A stretch of DNA of 62,382 bases from Defluviitaleaceae bacterium (GCA_009781755.1 WQVD01000015.1:1-62382), one strand, 5' to 3'. Shown: positions 25,536-34,427, counted from the stretch's first letter. A program made the numbers and translations. Notes: generated by a model not told the origin, from the letters alone.

Positions 25536-25571
25536 CCGAATGATCACAAATAAAATCTTGGAGGAACATCT

Positions 25572-27311
25572 ATGTTTGAACAATTAAAAACGATGCTGAC
25601 AAAGCCCGCATTGTATGAAAAAGGTACGACGGAATTATGGACAGACCCGCATATCTCCAAGGGTATGTTGGAAGCGCACCTGCACCCCGATTGGGATGCC
25701 GCAACACGCAACCACGCCACGGTGCAAGAAAATGTAAAATGGATTAGCAAAGTGGCACCGGCGGAAACATACCGTAATTTGTTGGACTTAGGTTGTGGCC
25801 CCGGTATTTACGCAGAGGCGTTTCACAAGGCAGGATATTGTGTGACCGGGATGGATATTTCGGAACGTTCTATCCGGTATGCGCGTGCATCGGCACAAGA
25901 AAAAAACTTGCTCATAACGTACCGGCACCAAAATTTTATTACAATGGATTTTGAAGCGCAGTTTGACCTTGTCACTTTGATTTATTTTGATTTTTGTGTG
26001 AATTCCACGGAAGATAGGGCCACAATAATGAAAAATATTTATGCAGCGTTAAAACCCGGCGGGTTGCTTATCATTGAATTGACCATGCCGCAGCATTACG
26101 CCAATCGGCAAGAAGAAAGAAAATGGGAATTTGCAAAAAGTGGTTTCTTCAGCGATGAACCGCATTTGCATTTGGAATCTTTTTTACGATATGACGAGGA
26201 CAGCACCATATTGAAACAATCCATCCTCATTACGGAACAGAATGTGCGGAGCATAAACATTTGGCATCATGCGTTCACCAAAGATGAATTTACACATGAT
26301 TTAAACGCAGCCGGGCTTAGCGTGAAGGTGGTTTGCGGAAATATGACGGGTGCAGATTATAACGACAACGGGGAAGAAATGTGCTTTATTGCGGAGAAGC
26401 GCGTCTTGGCCATACCGGGTTGTGAACACTTTACAAAAATAGAACCGATACACAAAGGCTGGGATCATGAAAATGCAGCAAATGACAAAAAATATTACAT
26501 TGAAACCAATGACAATCAAAGGTTACTGCTGCGTATAGCCGATGTATCGGAATATGAAAACAAGAAAGCCCAATCGGATATGTTGGCGCAAATACGTGGG
26601 CTTAACATCCCCATGGCGCGTCCGGTAAAGCTTGGTTTATGTAACGACGGCAAAAGTGTATACCAACTCCTGACATGGGTAGAAGGGGACGATATCGAAT
26701 CCCAATTGCCCACCTTATCGGAAGTCGATCAATATAAATTTGGTTTAAAAGCGGGTGCAGTTTTAACGGAAATCCACACGATTCGCGCACCAAAGGGGGC
26801 GCACGATTGGGTGGCTTCGTTTAATACGATGTTACAAGAAGAAATGGAAACCTACCGTGCAAATGCAAAATTGCATTGTGCAGCGGGCGAAGTCATCATG
26901 GCGTATTTTGCCGACAGCAATAATACGCTTGGAACGCGGCCGCAAACCTTTTTGCATGGCGATTACAACCCAGGCAATTTAATTATCATGCCGGACAATG
27001 AAATCGGTGTCATTGATTTTAGTTGCGAATATGGCGACCCTTGTTGGGATATATTCAAGGTTTCGTGGCGGCCTGCGCGGTATCCGCATTTTTATTCCGG
27101 GCAAATCCGTGGGTTGACAGGGGAGCCTACCTTGGCATTTTGGTTGGTTTATACGCATTATTTTGCGTATGGCGCGTTGCTTGCATTGCGGGCACCGCGT
27201 TGGGCAGGGATTAATAACTTGGAAGAAGGAAGAGAAATAGCACAAGATATATTAACGTGGTCGGATAATTTAAGAAATCCAATACCTGCGTGGTATGTGA
27301 ATGGTCGATGA
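25572..27311 (+). CDS. Fusion of a SAM methyltransferase and an aminoglycoside-phosphotransferase-type kinase
   Basis: 579 residues. Residues about 60-200 are a class I methyltransferase: motif I LLDLGCGPGIYAE, acidic end of strand 2 in MDIS, and LKPGGLLIIEL after a FDLVTLIYFDF strand. Residues about 300-565 are an APH-type kinase: LLLRIAD with candidate ATP-binding strands, the Brenner-type loop HGDYNPGN (catalytic Asp, metal-binding Asn) and IDF...GDP. A single frame joins both domains, so this is not a sequencing join of two complete genes. APH enzymes phosphorylate antibiotics or small metabolites and the methyltransferase may modify the same compound; neither substrate can be read. GGAGG precedes the ATG. 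Confidence 0.85.
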   Translation: MFEQLKTMLTKPALYEKGTTELWTDPHISKGMLEAHLHPDWDAATRNHATVQENVKWISKVAPAETYRNLLDLGCGPGIYAEAFHKAGYCVTGMDISERSIRYARASAQEKNLLITYRHQNFITMDFEAQFDLVTLIYFDFCVNSTEDRATIMKNIYAALKPGGLLIIELTMPQHYANRQEERKWEFAKSGFFSDEPHLHLESFLRYDEDSTILKQSILITEQNVRSINIWHHAFTKDEFTHDLNAAGLSVKVVCGNMTGADYNDNGEEMCFIAEKRVLAIPGCEHFTKIEPIHKGWDHENAANDKKYYIETNDNQRLLLRIADVSEYENKKAQSDMLAQIRGLNIPMARPVKLGLCNDGKSVYQLLTWVEGDDIESQLPTLSEVDQYKFGLKAGAVLTEIHTIRAPKGAHDWVASFNTMLQEEMETYRANAKLHCAAGEVIMAYFADSNNTLGTRPQTFLHGDYNPGNLIIMPDNEIGVIDFSCEYGDPCWDIFKVSWRPARYPHFYSGQIRGLTGEPTLAFWLVYTHYFAYGALLALRAPRWAGINNLEEGREIAQDILTWSDNLRNPIPAWYVNGR

Positions 27312-27340
27312 AAATAAGATTTGAATAGAAGGTTTTATGT

Positions 27341-27370
27341 AAAGTGTACCGTTGGTTGGTACACTTTTTT
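27341..27370. terminator. Bidirectional terminator between the fusion gene and murA
   Basis: Stem AAAGTGTACC / GGTACACTTT with a GTTGGTT loop, A-rich on one side and six T on the other. It lies between two convergent genes. Confidence 0.85.
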
Positions 27371-27376
27371 ATTGGC

Positions 27377-28636
27377 TTACGGGAAGTGGATGACATCCCC
27401 GCCCAATCGGGTCAAGGTTTCTTCGATTTTGTCGTAGCCGCGTGCTACGTAGCCGGGGTCGTGGATGGTGGTGGTACCTGTCGCGGCCAGCGCGGCCAGG
27501 ATGAGTGCGGCACCCCCGCGCAAATCGCGGGCGGTTACGTCGGTGGCGGCTAAGTGCGGGCGGCCTTTGATGACGAAAGTGCGTTCATCGGTGGTGAGGC
27601 GGATATTGGCACCCATGCGCAGGAGTTCTGCGGCGTGAGCGGCGCGTGATTCGAAGATGCGTTCTTCGATGATGGAGGTGCCCTTGGCGGTGGCGAGTGC
27701 GGCGACGAAGGGGGCTTGCATGTCGGTAGGGAACCCGGGGTGCGCCTCGGTGGTGAGGTGCAGGGAGCGTAGTAGGCGAGGGGCGCGCAGGCGCAGGGTG
27801 GCGGGTTTCTCGTTGATTTGGCAGCCCATGGCCAGTAGGGGGGCGGTGATGGGTTTGACATCGGCGGGGTTGACATCGGTTAGGGTGATGTCGCCGCCGG
27901 TCATGGCTGCCGCCAGCAGGTAGGTGCCGGTGACGATACGGTCGGGCATGATGCGGTAAGTGGTGCCGCGCAGGGTTTTGACGCCGTTGATGGTGATGGT
28001 TGATGTGCCTGCACCTCGTATATTTGCACCGCATGCGTTGAGGAAGTGGGCGAGGTCAACGATTTCCGGCTCGCGAGCGGCGTTGACGATGGTGGTTTTA
28101 CCTTGGGCGGTGACGGCGGCCAACAGGAGGTTTTCGGTTGCGCCTACGCTGATTTCGCGCAGGTACAAGGTGGTGCCGTGCAGGCCTTCAGGGGCGGATG
28201 CGTGCATTTGCGTACCGTCGTCCTCGATGGTTGCTCCCATTTTTTGCAAGCCATCCAAGTGTAAGTCGATGGGGCGCGGGCCGATTTGGCATCCACCGGG
28301 GCTGGCGATGGAGACTTGGCCCGTGGCACCCAGCATGGCACCCATGAACAGGATAGAGGAACGCATTTTGGTCACAAGTTCGGCGGGTAGACCGGTTTGT
28401 GTTAATCCGTCGTGCGTGACGGTGAGTGTATGATTATCGAGTTCGGCGCGGCAACCCAAGTGCCGCAGTATGTCAATGGATAAGTGTATGTCCGCAATGT
28501 GCGGCACGTTGTGTAGGATGGTTTGACCTTTGGCTAAAACCAGTGCGGCCAGTATGGGCAGTGCGGCGTTCTTGCCGCCGCCGATACTTGTTGTGCCGCA
28601 TATCCGGTTGCCACCCCGGACGCGGTAATAAGGCAT
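27377..28636 (-). CDS. murA: UDP-N-acetylglucosamine 1-carboxyvinyltransferase
   Basis: 419 residues, the normal length. MurA moves enolpyruvate from PEP to UDP-GlcNAc in the first committed cytoplasmic step of peptidoglycan synthesis. The start GGNRICGTTSIGGGKNAALP carries the substrate-binding Lys-Asn pair. PGGCQIGPRPIDLHLDGL contains the catalytic Cys that fosfomycin alkylates, so this copy is expected to be sensitive. The chain ends in a Gly-Gly-rich repeat of the two-domain inside-out barrel. GGAGAGG precedes the ATG on the reverse strand. It is transcribed away from the hpf gene. Some Firmicutes have two murA genes; whether this is the only one is not visible here. Confidence 0.96.
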   Translation of the reverse strand: MPYYRVRGGNRICGTTSIGGGKNAALPILAALVLAKGQTILHNVPHIADIHLSIDILRHLGCRAELDNHTLTVTHDGLTQTGLPAELVTKMRSSILFMGAMLGATGQVSIASPGGCQIGPRPIDLHLDGLQKMGATIEDDGTQMHASAPEGLHGTTLYLREISVGATENLLLAAVTAQGKTTIVNAAREPEIVDLAHFLNACGANIRGAGTSTITINGVKTLRGTTYRIMPDRIVTGTYLLAAAMTGGDITLTDVNPADVKPITAPLLAMGCQINEKPATLRLRAPRLLRSLHLTTEAHPGFPTDMQAPFVAALATAKGTSIIEERIFESRAAHAAELLRMGANIRLTTDERTFVIKGRPHLAATDVTARDLRGGAALILAALAATGTTTIHDPGYVARGYDKIEETLTRLGGDVIHFP

Positions 28637-28721
28637 GGTGATCCTCTCCTTCGGTATGGAAAATAAATGTCACCCCTACGGACGCGGGGGCATGTATTCA
28701 TGTTATGTAATATCAGCGGCG

Positions 28722-28749
28722 TTGTGCATTGGCGAGGATTTGTTATAAT
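28722..28749 (+). promoter_or_regulatory. Promoter of the hpf-rdgB-recJ genes
   Basis: TTGTGC and TATAAT with a 16-base spacer, and TGT in front of TATAAT (extended -10), 31 bases before the hpf start. Confidence 0.75.
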
Positions 28750-28780
28750 AATTCCATCCCATACGAAGGAGTTGTTTGAC

Positions 28781-29320
28781 ATGCGTTTTATTTTTACGGG
28801 AAAGAACATGAACGTCGAAGAAGGAGTAAAAGAACGTGTGAGCACGAAGCTGGGGCGGTTGGGAAAACTGCTGCCCGATGCGGCGGATGTGAACGTCGTC
28901 TTTAGCATGAACCGCCACTTGACCACGATGGAAGTGACCATCCCGCTGCACAAGCGCACCCTGCGTGCCGAAGTGACCGACGCAGACGTAAACAACTGCA
29001 TGGATGCCGCCGTGGATATCTTGGAGCGGCAAGTCGTCAAATATAAAACCCGCCTGCGCGACCGCCGCCGCCGCAACGTAGCCACCCACGAAGAGGTGCA
29101 ATTCATCGACGCCACCCCCGACGAGGACGCAACCGCAACAGAAGTCAACTTCATCCGTACCAAAAAATTTGCATTCAAGCCCATGGACGCGCAGGAAGCC
29201 GTCATGGAAATGGAATTGCTCAATCATAGTTTTTATGTGTTCCGCAATGCCCACAACGACGAAATCAATGTGGTGTACAAGCGCGACGACGGTGAATACG
29301 GCCTGATCGAGCCTAGATAA
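28781..29320 (+). CDS. hpf: Long-form ribosome hibernation promoting factor
   Basis: 179 residues. The N-terminal domain (1-100) is of the HPF/YfiA type (MRFIFTGKNMNVEEGVKERV, VFSMNRHLTTMEVTIPLH). A linker follows, then the C-terminal dimerisation domain (RTKKFAFKPMDAQEAVMEMELLNHSFYVFRNA). The long form joins two 70S ribosomes into inactive 100S dimers in slow growth. The ATG at 28781 has AAGGAG at 28766-28771, and the reading frame extends upstream without a better start. It is the first gene of a run with rdgB, a phosphodiesterase and recJ. Confidence 0.95.
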   Translation: MRFIFTGKNMNVEEGVKERVSTKLGRLGKLLPDAADVNVVFSMNRHLTTMEVTIPLHKRTLRAEVTDADVNNCMDAAVDILERQVVKYKTRLRDRRRRNVATHEEVQFIDATPDEDATATEVNFIRTKKFAFKPMDAQEAVMEMELLNHSFYVFRNAHNDEINVVYKRDDGEYGLIEPR

Positions 29321-29326
29321 GCCGCC

Positions 29327-29980
29327 ATGGTTTGCGTATTAGCCACCAACAACCCCGGCAAGGCCCGAGAACTTCGGGCCTTGTTTGCGTGGGAGGGCGG
29401 GCAAAGTCAGTTTGTCACGCACAGTAACCAACTGAAATCGCTGGCGGAGTTGGGATTGGCGTTTACACCGGCGGAGGACGGCGGTACGTTTGAAGCGAAC
29501 GCGACGCAAAAAGCCGTGGAGACGATGGCGTTTTTGCGGGAGCATGCGGCGGGTTTGTTGGGTGAAGCCGCCGCATTATTTGTATTGGCGGACGATTCAG
29601 GTCTGGTGATTGACGCGTTGGGTGGCGCGCCGGGGGTGGACTCGGCGTTGTATTTGGGCGTGGATACACCTTTTGCGGTGCGCAATGCGCATATTTTGGA
29701 ACAGATGCGTGATGTACCTGATGCGCAACGTACTGCGCGTTTTGTTTGCGTGGCGGCGTGTTGCTTGCCTGATGGGTCGGTGGTGATGCGTCGGGGTGAG
29801 CTGGAAGGCATGATTGCGCGGGAAGCGGCGGGGGCGGACGGCTTTGGGTATGATCCGATTTTCTACGTGCCGCAGATGGGCAGGACGCTGGCGCAGTTGA
29901 CCGTGGACGAAAAAAACATCATCAGCCACCGCGGCAAGGCCATGCAGGCGATGAAGGAATGGTTGGAGTTGAAGGCATGA
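29327..29980 (+). CDS. rdgB: XTP/dITP diphosphatase (RdgB/HAM1)
   Basis: 217 residues. It removes non-canonical purine nucleotides (XTP, dITP, ITP) from the pool. The signature ATNNPGKARELRALF binds the triphosphate, and LADDSGLVIDALGGAPGVDSALY and GFGYDPIFYVPQ are family hallmarks with the metal-binding acids. The end is the usual ISHRGKAMQAMKEWL. Nine codons (residues 28-36, QFVTHSNQL) coincide exactly with a copy of the dispersed 27-bp palindrome, in a stretch where family members vary in length. It begins six bases after hpf and its stop overlaps the next start (ATGA). Confidence 0.93.
   Translation: MVCVLATNNPGKARELRALFAWEGGQSQFVTHSNQLKSLAELGLAFTPAEDGGTFEANATQKAVETMAFLREHAAGLLGEAAALFVLADDSGLVIDALGGAPGVDSALYLGVDTPFAVRNAHILEQMRDVPDAQRTARFVCVAACCLPDGSVVMRRGELEGMIAREAAGADGFGYDPIFYVPQMGRTLAQLTVDEKNIISHRGKAMQAMKEWLELKA
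29408..29434 (+). repeat. 27-bp dispersed palindrome, copy inside rdgB
   Basis: Arms CAGTTTGTCACG and CAGTAACCAACTG match the family consensus. The copy is exactly nine codons long and in phase with the reading frame, so it adds nine residues without a frameshift. Confidence 0.75.
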
Positions 29981-30513
29981 AGGGCGAAACGGACGCGAAT
30001 TGTGTGCGTGAATCACAAGGGAGCGCTGTGATTCATTTTTTGGTTGTAAGCGATACGCACAACGAGACGGCGCGGCTGGAAGCTCTGCTGGCGCAGTACG
30101 CCCTGCAAATGCAAGGCGTGTTGCATCTGGGTGACCACGACTATGATTTATTAAAATTCGCCGATACATACGCGTTGCCGCTGTACACCGTAGCAGGCAA
30201 TTGCGACGACGAAAGCCTGAGCCCGCGCGAGCGCTTGGTGACGCTGGGCGGTCAACGCATTTTCATGGCGCACGGCGACCGCTTTAATGTGGGTGTCGGC
30301 ACGAACCGCATCTTGCAACGCGCACGGGAATTAAATGCCGCCGTGTGCTTGTACGGCCACACGCATATTTCCGTTTGCGAAATGACGGACGGCATTTTAC
30401 TGATGAACCCCGGCAGCCTAACCAGCCCCCGCGATAATAAACCGCCTGCGTATGGGCTGTTGACGTTGGATTCAGCAACCCAAACCTTCAGCGGACGGAT
30501 TGTACATATATGA
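29977..30513 (+). CDS. YfcE/MJ0936-type metallophosphoesterase
   Basis: 178 residues. The calcineurin-like motifs are in order: VVSDTHNE, LHLGDHDYD, VAGNCDDE, MAHGDRF, YGHTHI, binding two metals. Enzymes of this family cleave phosphodiesters; the in vivo substrate is unknown. Two starts are possible. The ATG at 29977 overlaps the rdgB stop (ATGA) and would add about 17 residues of no family likeness. A GTG at 30028 after AAGGGAG puts the start right before the conserved IHFLVVSDTHN. I list the coupled ATG; the shorter form is as likely. It overlaps recJ by an ATGA. Confidence 0.85.
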   Translation: MKGETDANCVRESQGSAVIHFLVVSDTHNETARLEALLAQYALQMQGVLHLGDHDYDLLKFADTYALPLYTVAGNCDDESLSPRERLVTLGGQRIFMAHGDRFNVGVGTNRILQRARELNAAVCLYGHTHISVCEMTDGILLMNPGSLTSPRDNKPPAYGLLTLDSATQTFSGRIVHI

Positions 30514-32252
30514 ACGCCCCCAGCGGAAATGGCGCGAACACCGCGCATTGGCACCTGCGCCAAACCGACGCCGACCTCCCCCTGATGGCGCGCACCTTGG
30601 GCATCACAGAAACCACCGCCCGCGTCATGGCCAACCGCGGCATCCGCACCAAAAACACTGCCTTGGCCTTCTTGCATCCCGTCCTCGCCCCTCTGCGCGA
30701 CATGCACGAAATGAAAGACATTGAGGCCGCTCTCGAGCGCATCGCCCGCGCCCTCGCCACAGACGAAAAAATCGTAATCTACGGCGACTACGACGTGGAT
30801 GGCATCATGAGCACGGTCATCCTGTACCGCGCATTAACGCGGCTGGGCGGCGACGTGTCTTATTACGTGCCGCACCGCACAGAAGAAGGCTACGGTTTGA
30901 ACATGGAGGCCGTCGAGTACCTGCATGCCGATGCCGCGCAGCTGCTTATCACCGTGGACAACGGCATTTCTGCTGTGGAAGAAATCGCCCGCGCGGCGGA
31001 ATTGGGCATCGACACGGTCATCATCGACCACCACGAAGCGGGCGATAATTTGCCCCCCGCCATCGCCATCGTAGACCCCAAGCAACCCGACTGCCCGTAT
31101 CCCTTCAAAGACCTGTGCGCCGCCGCGTTGGTATATAAATTTTGCGCCGCGCTGTGCGAGAAAATCAACATCCCCTACATAGAAGAGCGCGAAATGTGCA
31201 CCCTGGCCGCTATCGCCTGCATCTGCGATATTGTGTCCTTGGCGGACGAAAACCGCACCCTCGTGTGCCGCGGGTTGGCCGTGCTGAACACAGACAAACT
31301 CATCAACCCCGGCTTGGGTGCGCTCATCACCCAGCGCGGTTACATCGACAAAACCATCGACGCATATACCATCGGCTTTGTGTTGGGCCCCTGTTTAAAC
31401 GCCACCGGGCGGCTCGAAAGCGCGGAAATATCCATCGATTTATTGCTGGCCGATGACATCGACAGCCGCGTCATGTTGGCCAAAGACCTCATCGACCTAA
31501 ATGACGCGCGCAAAAACCTAACCAAAGAATGCGTAGACCGTGCCTTGGTTGAATTGGAACAACTACCGGAACTCCCCAAAATCCTCGTCCTTACCGATGC
31601 AGAAGCACATGAAAGCGTAGCGGGCATAGTAGCAGGCCGATTGCGCGACCACACCGGCCGCCCCACCATTCTCCTAACCCCTGGTGAAGCGGCATGGAAA
31701 GGCTCCGGCCGCTCCATCCCTGCATACAACCTCTTTGAGGCCATGAGCGCCCACCGCCATCTATACCATCGTTTCGGCGGGCACGCCGCTGCCGCCGGCT
31801 TGACCCTGCCCGAAGAAAACATCCCCCGCTTGCGTGAAGCCCTGAACCACGACTGCACCCTGACCGAAGCCGACTTCGCCCCCTCCCACGACATTGACGC
31901 AGAACTCGACGCCGCCGAAATCACCCTCGAACTATCCCGCGAGTTGGAACGCCTAGCCCCCTTCGGCAAGGGCAACGCCGCGCCCCTGTTCGTCACCCGC
32001 AACCTGCGCGTAGAATCCGTCCGCAACCTGCACGAAAAAAACACGCTCATCTTCACGTTCAAATCACGTGACAACAAGCGTGTTAAAGGGATTGCGTTCG
32101 GCTTAAACGCCCAATACGACCGCGCCGTGGCCGATGCGGGTGTGGACGGCGCAGGCGGCTTCACTCTGCACGCCGCTTACCGCATCGAGACCAATGTTTA
32201 TAATGGCAATGTGTCCGTGCAGATGGCCGTGCGGGATTTTGTAGTTTTGTGA
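30510..32252 (+). CDS. recJ: Single-stranded-DNA-specific exonuclease RecJ
   Basis: 580 residues. RecJ digests single-stranded DNA 5' to 3' in recombination and mismatch repair. DHH-family motifs appear in order: VIYGDYDVDGIMS, LITVDNGIS, TVIIDHHEAGD, then the DHHA1 domain with GSGRSIPAYNLFEA and RFGGHAAAAG, then a C-terminal OB-like part (FGKGNAAPLFV). It overlaps the preceding phosphodiesterase by ATGA, so translation is coupled. Confidence 0.95.
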   Translation: MNAPSGNGANTAHWHLRQTDADLPLMARTLGITETTARVMANRGIRTKNTALAFLHPVLAPLRDMHEMKDIEAALERIARALATDEKIVIYGDYDVDGIMSTVILYRALTRLGGDVSYYVPHRTEEGYGLNMEAVEYLHADAAQLLITVDNGISAVEEIARAAELGIDTVIIDHHEAGDNLPPAIAIVDPKQPDCPYPFKDLCAAALVYKFCAALCEKINIPYIEEREMCTLAAIACICDIVSLADENRTLVCRGLAVLNTDKLINPGLGALITQRGYIDKTIDAYTIGFVLGPCLNATGRLESAEISIDLLLADDIDSRVMLAKDLIDLNDARKNLTKECVDRALVELEQLPELPKILVLTDAEAHESVAGIVAGRLRDHTGRPTILLTPGEAAWKGSGRSIPAYNLFEAMSAHRHLYHRFGGHAAAAGLTLPEENIPRLREALNHDCTLTEADFAPSHDIDAELDAAEITLELSRELERLAPFGKGNAAPLFVTRNLRVESVRNLHEKNTLIFTFKSRDNKRVKGIAFGLNAQYDRAVADAGVDGAGGFTLHAAYRIETNVYNGNVSVQMAVRDFVVL

Positions 32253-32258
32253 TTAACC

Positions 32259-32285
32259 CAGTCGGTAACGCACAGTAACCAACTG
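32259..32285. repeat. 27-bp dispersed palindrome after recJ
   Basis: Arms CAGTCGGTAACG and CAGTAACCAACTG, six bases after the recJ stop and nine before the end of the convergent gene. It has no T run, so a terminator role is doubtful. Confidence 0.75.
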
Positions 32286-32293
32286 AAACCGCG

Positions 32294-32713
32294 CTATCTG
32301 TTCAGTGCCTCTAGAGCCGCCTTCACTTCGGGGGCGGCCATTAATTTGCCGCTAACCTTGCATGTCAGCACCGTTTGTTGGATGTCATCCACGGTGACAT
32401 CTTTGGCAATGCTGAGCAAGCCGATGACGCGGATGTGGAATTTCTTGCCTTTTTTGATGCGCCGGGTGAATTCCTCTTTGTGTAAATGCAAGATGCCGAA
32501 GGCCCACTGGTTGTGCTTGCCGTGCTCGGGTTCGTCTTGCAAATGCGCGGGTTTGAGAAAACGTTGGAAATCATCGGTATAATTCTCCAGCGACTTGCGG
32601 GCGGCCGACCGCATAAAATCGGAGCGGTTGTCGAAAATACCTTTTTCGACCAGCAAGTCAATTTGCCCTAGCTCGGTGGGGTTGAGGTTGACAGAGACTT
32701 TTTCTGTTTTCAT
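32294..32713 (-). CDS. Ribbon-helix-helix (CopG/Arc-like) protein
   Basis: 139 residues. The first 45 (TEKVSVNLNPTELGQIDLLVEKGIFDNRSDFMRSAARKSLENY) form a ribbon-helix-helix DNA-binding unit: one beta strand, two helices and the usual RSDF turn. The remaining 95 residues are basic in the middle (RRIKKGKKFHIRVIG) and end in an Ala/Val-rich helix; I do not recognise them. It is probably a transcriptional regulator, possibly autoregulated. The ATG at 32713 follows GAAAGGAC on the reverse strand, and its own TTGACA promoter lies upstream. It is divergent from the GH5 gene, which is a possible target. Confidence 0.8.
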   Translation of the reverse strand: MKTEKVSVNLNPTELGQIDLLVEKGIFDNRSDFMRSAARKSLENYTDDFQRFLKPAHLQDEPEHGKHNQWAFGILHLHKEEFTRRIKKGKKFHIRVIGLLSIAKDVTVDDIQQTVLTCKVSGKLMAAPEVKAALEALNR

Positions 32714-32773
32714 GGTTTTTGTCCTTTCGGGTTTAACTAGCGGGTTCGCGGACTCCGCGCGGAATCCAAATGG

Positions 32774-32802
32774 ATTGTGCGTTAGATGTGTTCGTCTGTC
32801 AA
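32774..32802 (-). promoter_or_regulatory. Promoter of the ribbon-helix-helix gene
   Basis: On the reverse strand, TTGACA (32802-32797) and CACAAT (32779-32774) are separated by 17 bases. Confidence 0.6.
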
Positions 32803-32945
32803 CCCCTGTCAGCAATACAGCTTCAATCGCCACATGCTTTTTAACCGACCATCAATCCTTGCACGCAAGCCTGTATCAAGTACTGCGCACCCCCGATGCG
32901 CCATTTTGCACGGTTTTGTCCGGTATGAAAATGTAGCGCGAAGCA

Positions 32946-32974
32946 TTGATATGACTCCATGGGAATGCTACACT
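32946..32974 (+). promoter_or_regulatory. Promoter of the GH5 gene
   Basis: TTGATA and TACACT with a 17-base spacer, 39 bases before the start codon. Confidence 0.65.
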
Positions 32975-33013
32975 ACGGCCAAATTAAACAGCTTACAACC
33001 GAAGGAGTTTCCC

Positions 33014-34300
33014 ATGAAATATTTGCTTGCATTACTTAGTATTGGATTTTTGCTGGCGGTTTTGGCAGGTTGTGCGCCTACCGTGGACGAACATCACCCC
33101 CATGTGATAGCCCCGGCGACGGCACCGTTGTACGTTCCGCCCCCGCCGCAACCCACTGACCCGCCTCCCATGCTTCAAATGCCCTTTGCGCGGTTTATCC
33201 CCATGCAGGAGCGCATTGCACCGGCGGATGTGACCACTTTAACGGCTACAGAATTCGTAGCGGGCATTCGTATGGGTTGGAATTTGGGCAACACGCTGGA
33301 CGCCAACGCCAGCCATTTCAATGCCAACAGCACCGTACAACAAATGGAAACCGCCTGGGTCAGCCACGTCACCACCCGCGCCAACATTGAAGAAATTGCC
33401 GCTGCGGGTTTTAATGTCATCCGCATCCCCGTCACGTGGATGAAAGCCGTGGACGACGAAATGAACATCCGCGCCGACTGGATGGCGCGTGTGCAAGAAA
33501 TCGTAGATTGGTCGCTAGATGTGGGCATGAAGGTATTGCTCAACACGCACCACGACAACACAATCTTTCCCCTACGCGACGCTTATATGGATGTTAGTAC
33601 CCACAATCTCGAACGCATCTGGGCGCAAATCGCTTACCATTTCCGCGATTATGACGGGCGGCTCGTGTTCATCGGCCTGAACGAACCCCGCACCTACAAC
33701 ACGCCCGCAGAATGGAGCGGCGGCACCCCCGAAGAACGCGCCAACCTCAACATCCTGAATCAACTATTCGTAGACACTGTGCGCGCCACCGGCGGCCAAA
33801 ACGCCTACCGCATCCTCATGGTGCCCACCTACGCCGCCTCCACCACATCGGTTGCGATGCGCGATTTCGTCCTGCCCACCGATACCATCGAAGACCGCTT
33901 AATTGTGGCCCTGCACATTTATGCTCCCTGGAATTTCGCCCTGCGCACCGGCGACTCGCCCGAAATTGAGACGCAATGGAACCCCGCGCAGGCCAACGCT
34001 TTCACCACTCCCCTTCGCGAGGCCTACGACCTCTTCGTATCCCAAAACATCCCCGTTATCATAGCCGAAATGGGTGCCTTAAACCGAGGCTACGAAGAAA
34101 CCCGTGCCGAATGGGCCTACGATTTCGTCTCCTTTGCCCGGTCATTAAGCATGCCCAGCGTATGGTGGGACAACGGCTCACACGGCGTGACCCAACAACA
34201 CAGCTGGGGCTGGGATGAGACGTTTGGGTTGTTAAACCGCGCAACGAATACATGGGCGTTTCCCATGATTGTGGATGCGTTGATGCGCGCTGCCGGTTAA
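33014..34300 (+). CDS. GH5-family cellulase-like lipoprotein
   Basis: 428 residues. A lipobox (VLAGC) follows a hydrophobic signal, so it is a surface-held enzyme. The catalytic barrel shows the GH5 order: IRMGWNLGNTLDA, GFNVIRIPVTW, GMKVLLNTHHDN, FIGLNEPRTYN with the acid/base Glu, VIIAEMGALN with the nucleophile Glu, and SVWWDNGSH. These enzymes cut beta-1,4-glucans or related glycans; the exact substrate is not fixed by sequence alone. GAAGGAG lies seven bases before the ATG at 33014; the frame continues upstream without meaning. Confidence 0.93.
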   Translation: MKYLLALLSIGFLLAVLAGCAPTVDEHHPHVIAPATAPLYVPPPPQPTDPPPMLQMPFARFIPMQERIAPADVTTLTATEFVAGIRMGWNLGNTLDANASHFNANSTVQQMETAWVSHVTTRANIEEIAAAGFNVIRIPVTWMKAVDDEMNIRADWMARVQEIVDWSLDVGMKVLLNTHHDNTIFPLRDAYMDVSTHNLERIWAQIAYHFRDYDGRLVFIGLNEPRTYNTPAEWSGGTPEERANLNILNQLFVDTVRATGGQNAYRILMVPTYAASTTSVAMRDFVLPTDTIEDRLIVALHIYAPWNFALRTGDSPEIETQWNPAQANAFTTPLREAYDLFVSQNIPVIIAEMGALNRGYEETRAEWAYDFVSFARSLSMPSVWWDNGSHGVTQQHSWGWDETFGLLNRATNTWAFPMIVDALMRAAG

Positions 34301-34330
34301 AAATGATTAAGGGATTAAAAGATTAAGACC

Positions 34331-34377
34331 GCGGGGATTTACCCCGCACCCCACAAGGGGCGCTTTCGCCCCTTGAC
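34331..34377. repeat. Pair of small GC-rich hairpins downstream of the GH5 gene
   Basis: GCGGGG-ATTTA-CCCCGC is followed by CAAGGGGCG-CTTT-CGCCCCTTG. Neither has a T run. They resemble the short GC hairpins near 2190-2240 and are common intergenic repeats of this kind of genome. Confidence 0.6.
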
Positions 34378-34427
34378 CCCTATGAGCTTCCGCAAGATAT
34401 TTTGATGATAGTACGAATGTTAAGTGC

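Noticed and set aside
32786-33013. Upstream extension of the GH5 gene
   Set aside because: The added residues look random, the promoter and AAGGAG site lie inside this stretch, and the lipoprotein signal starts at 33014.
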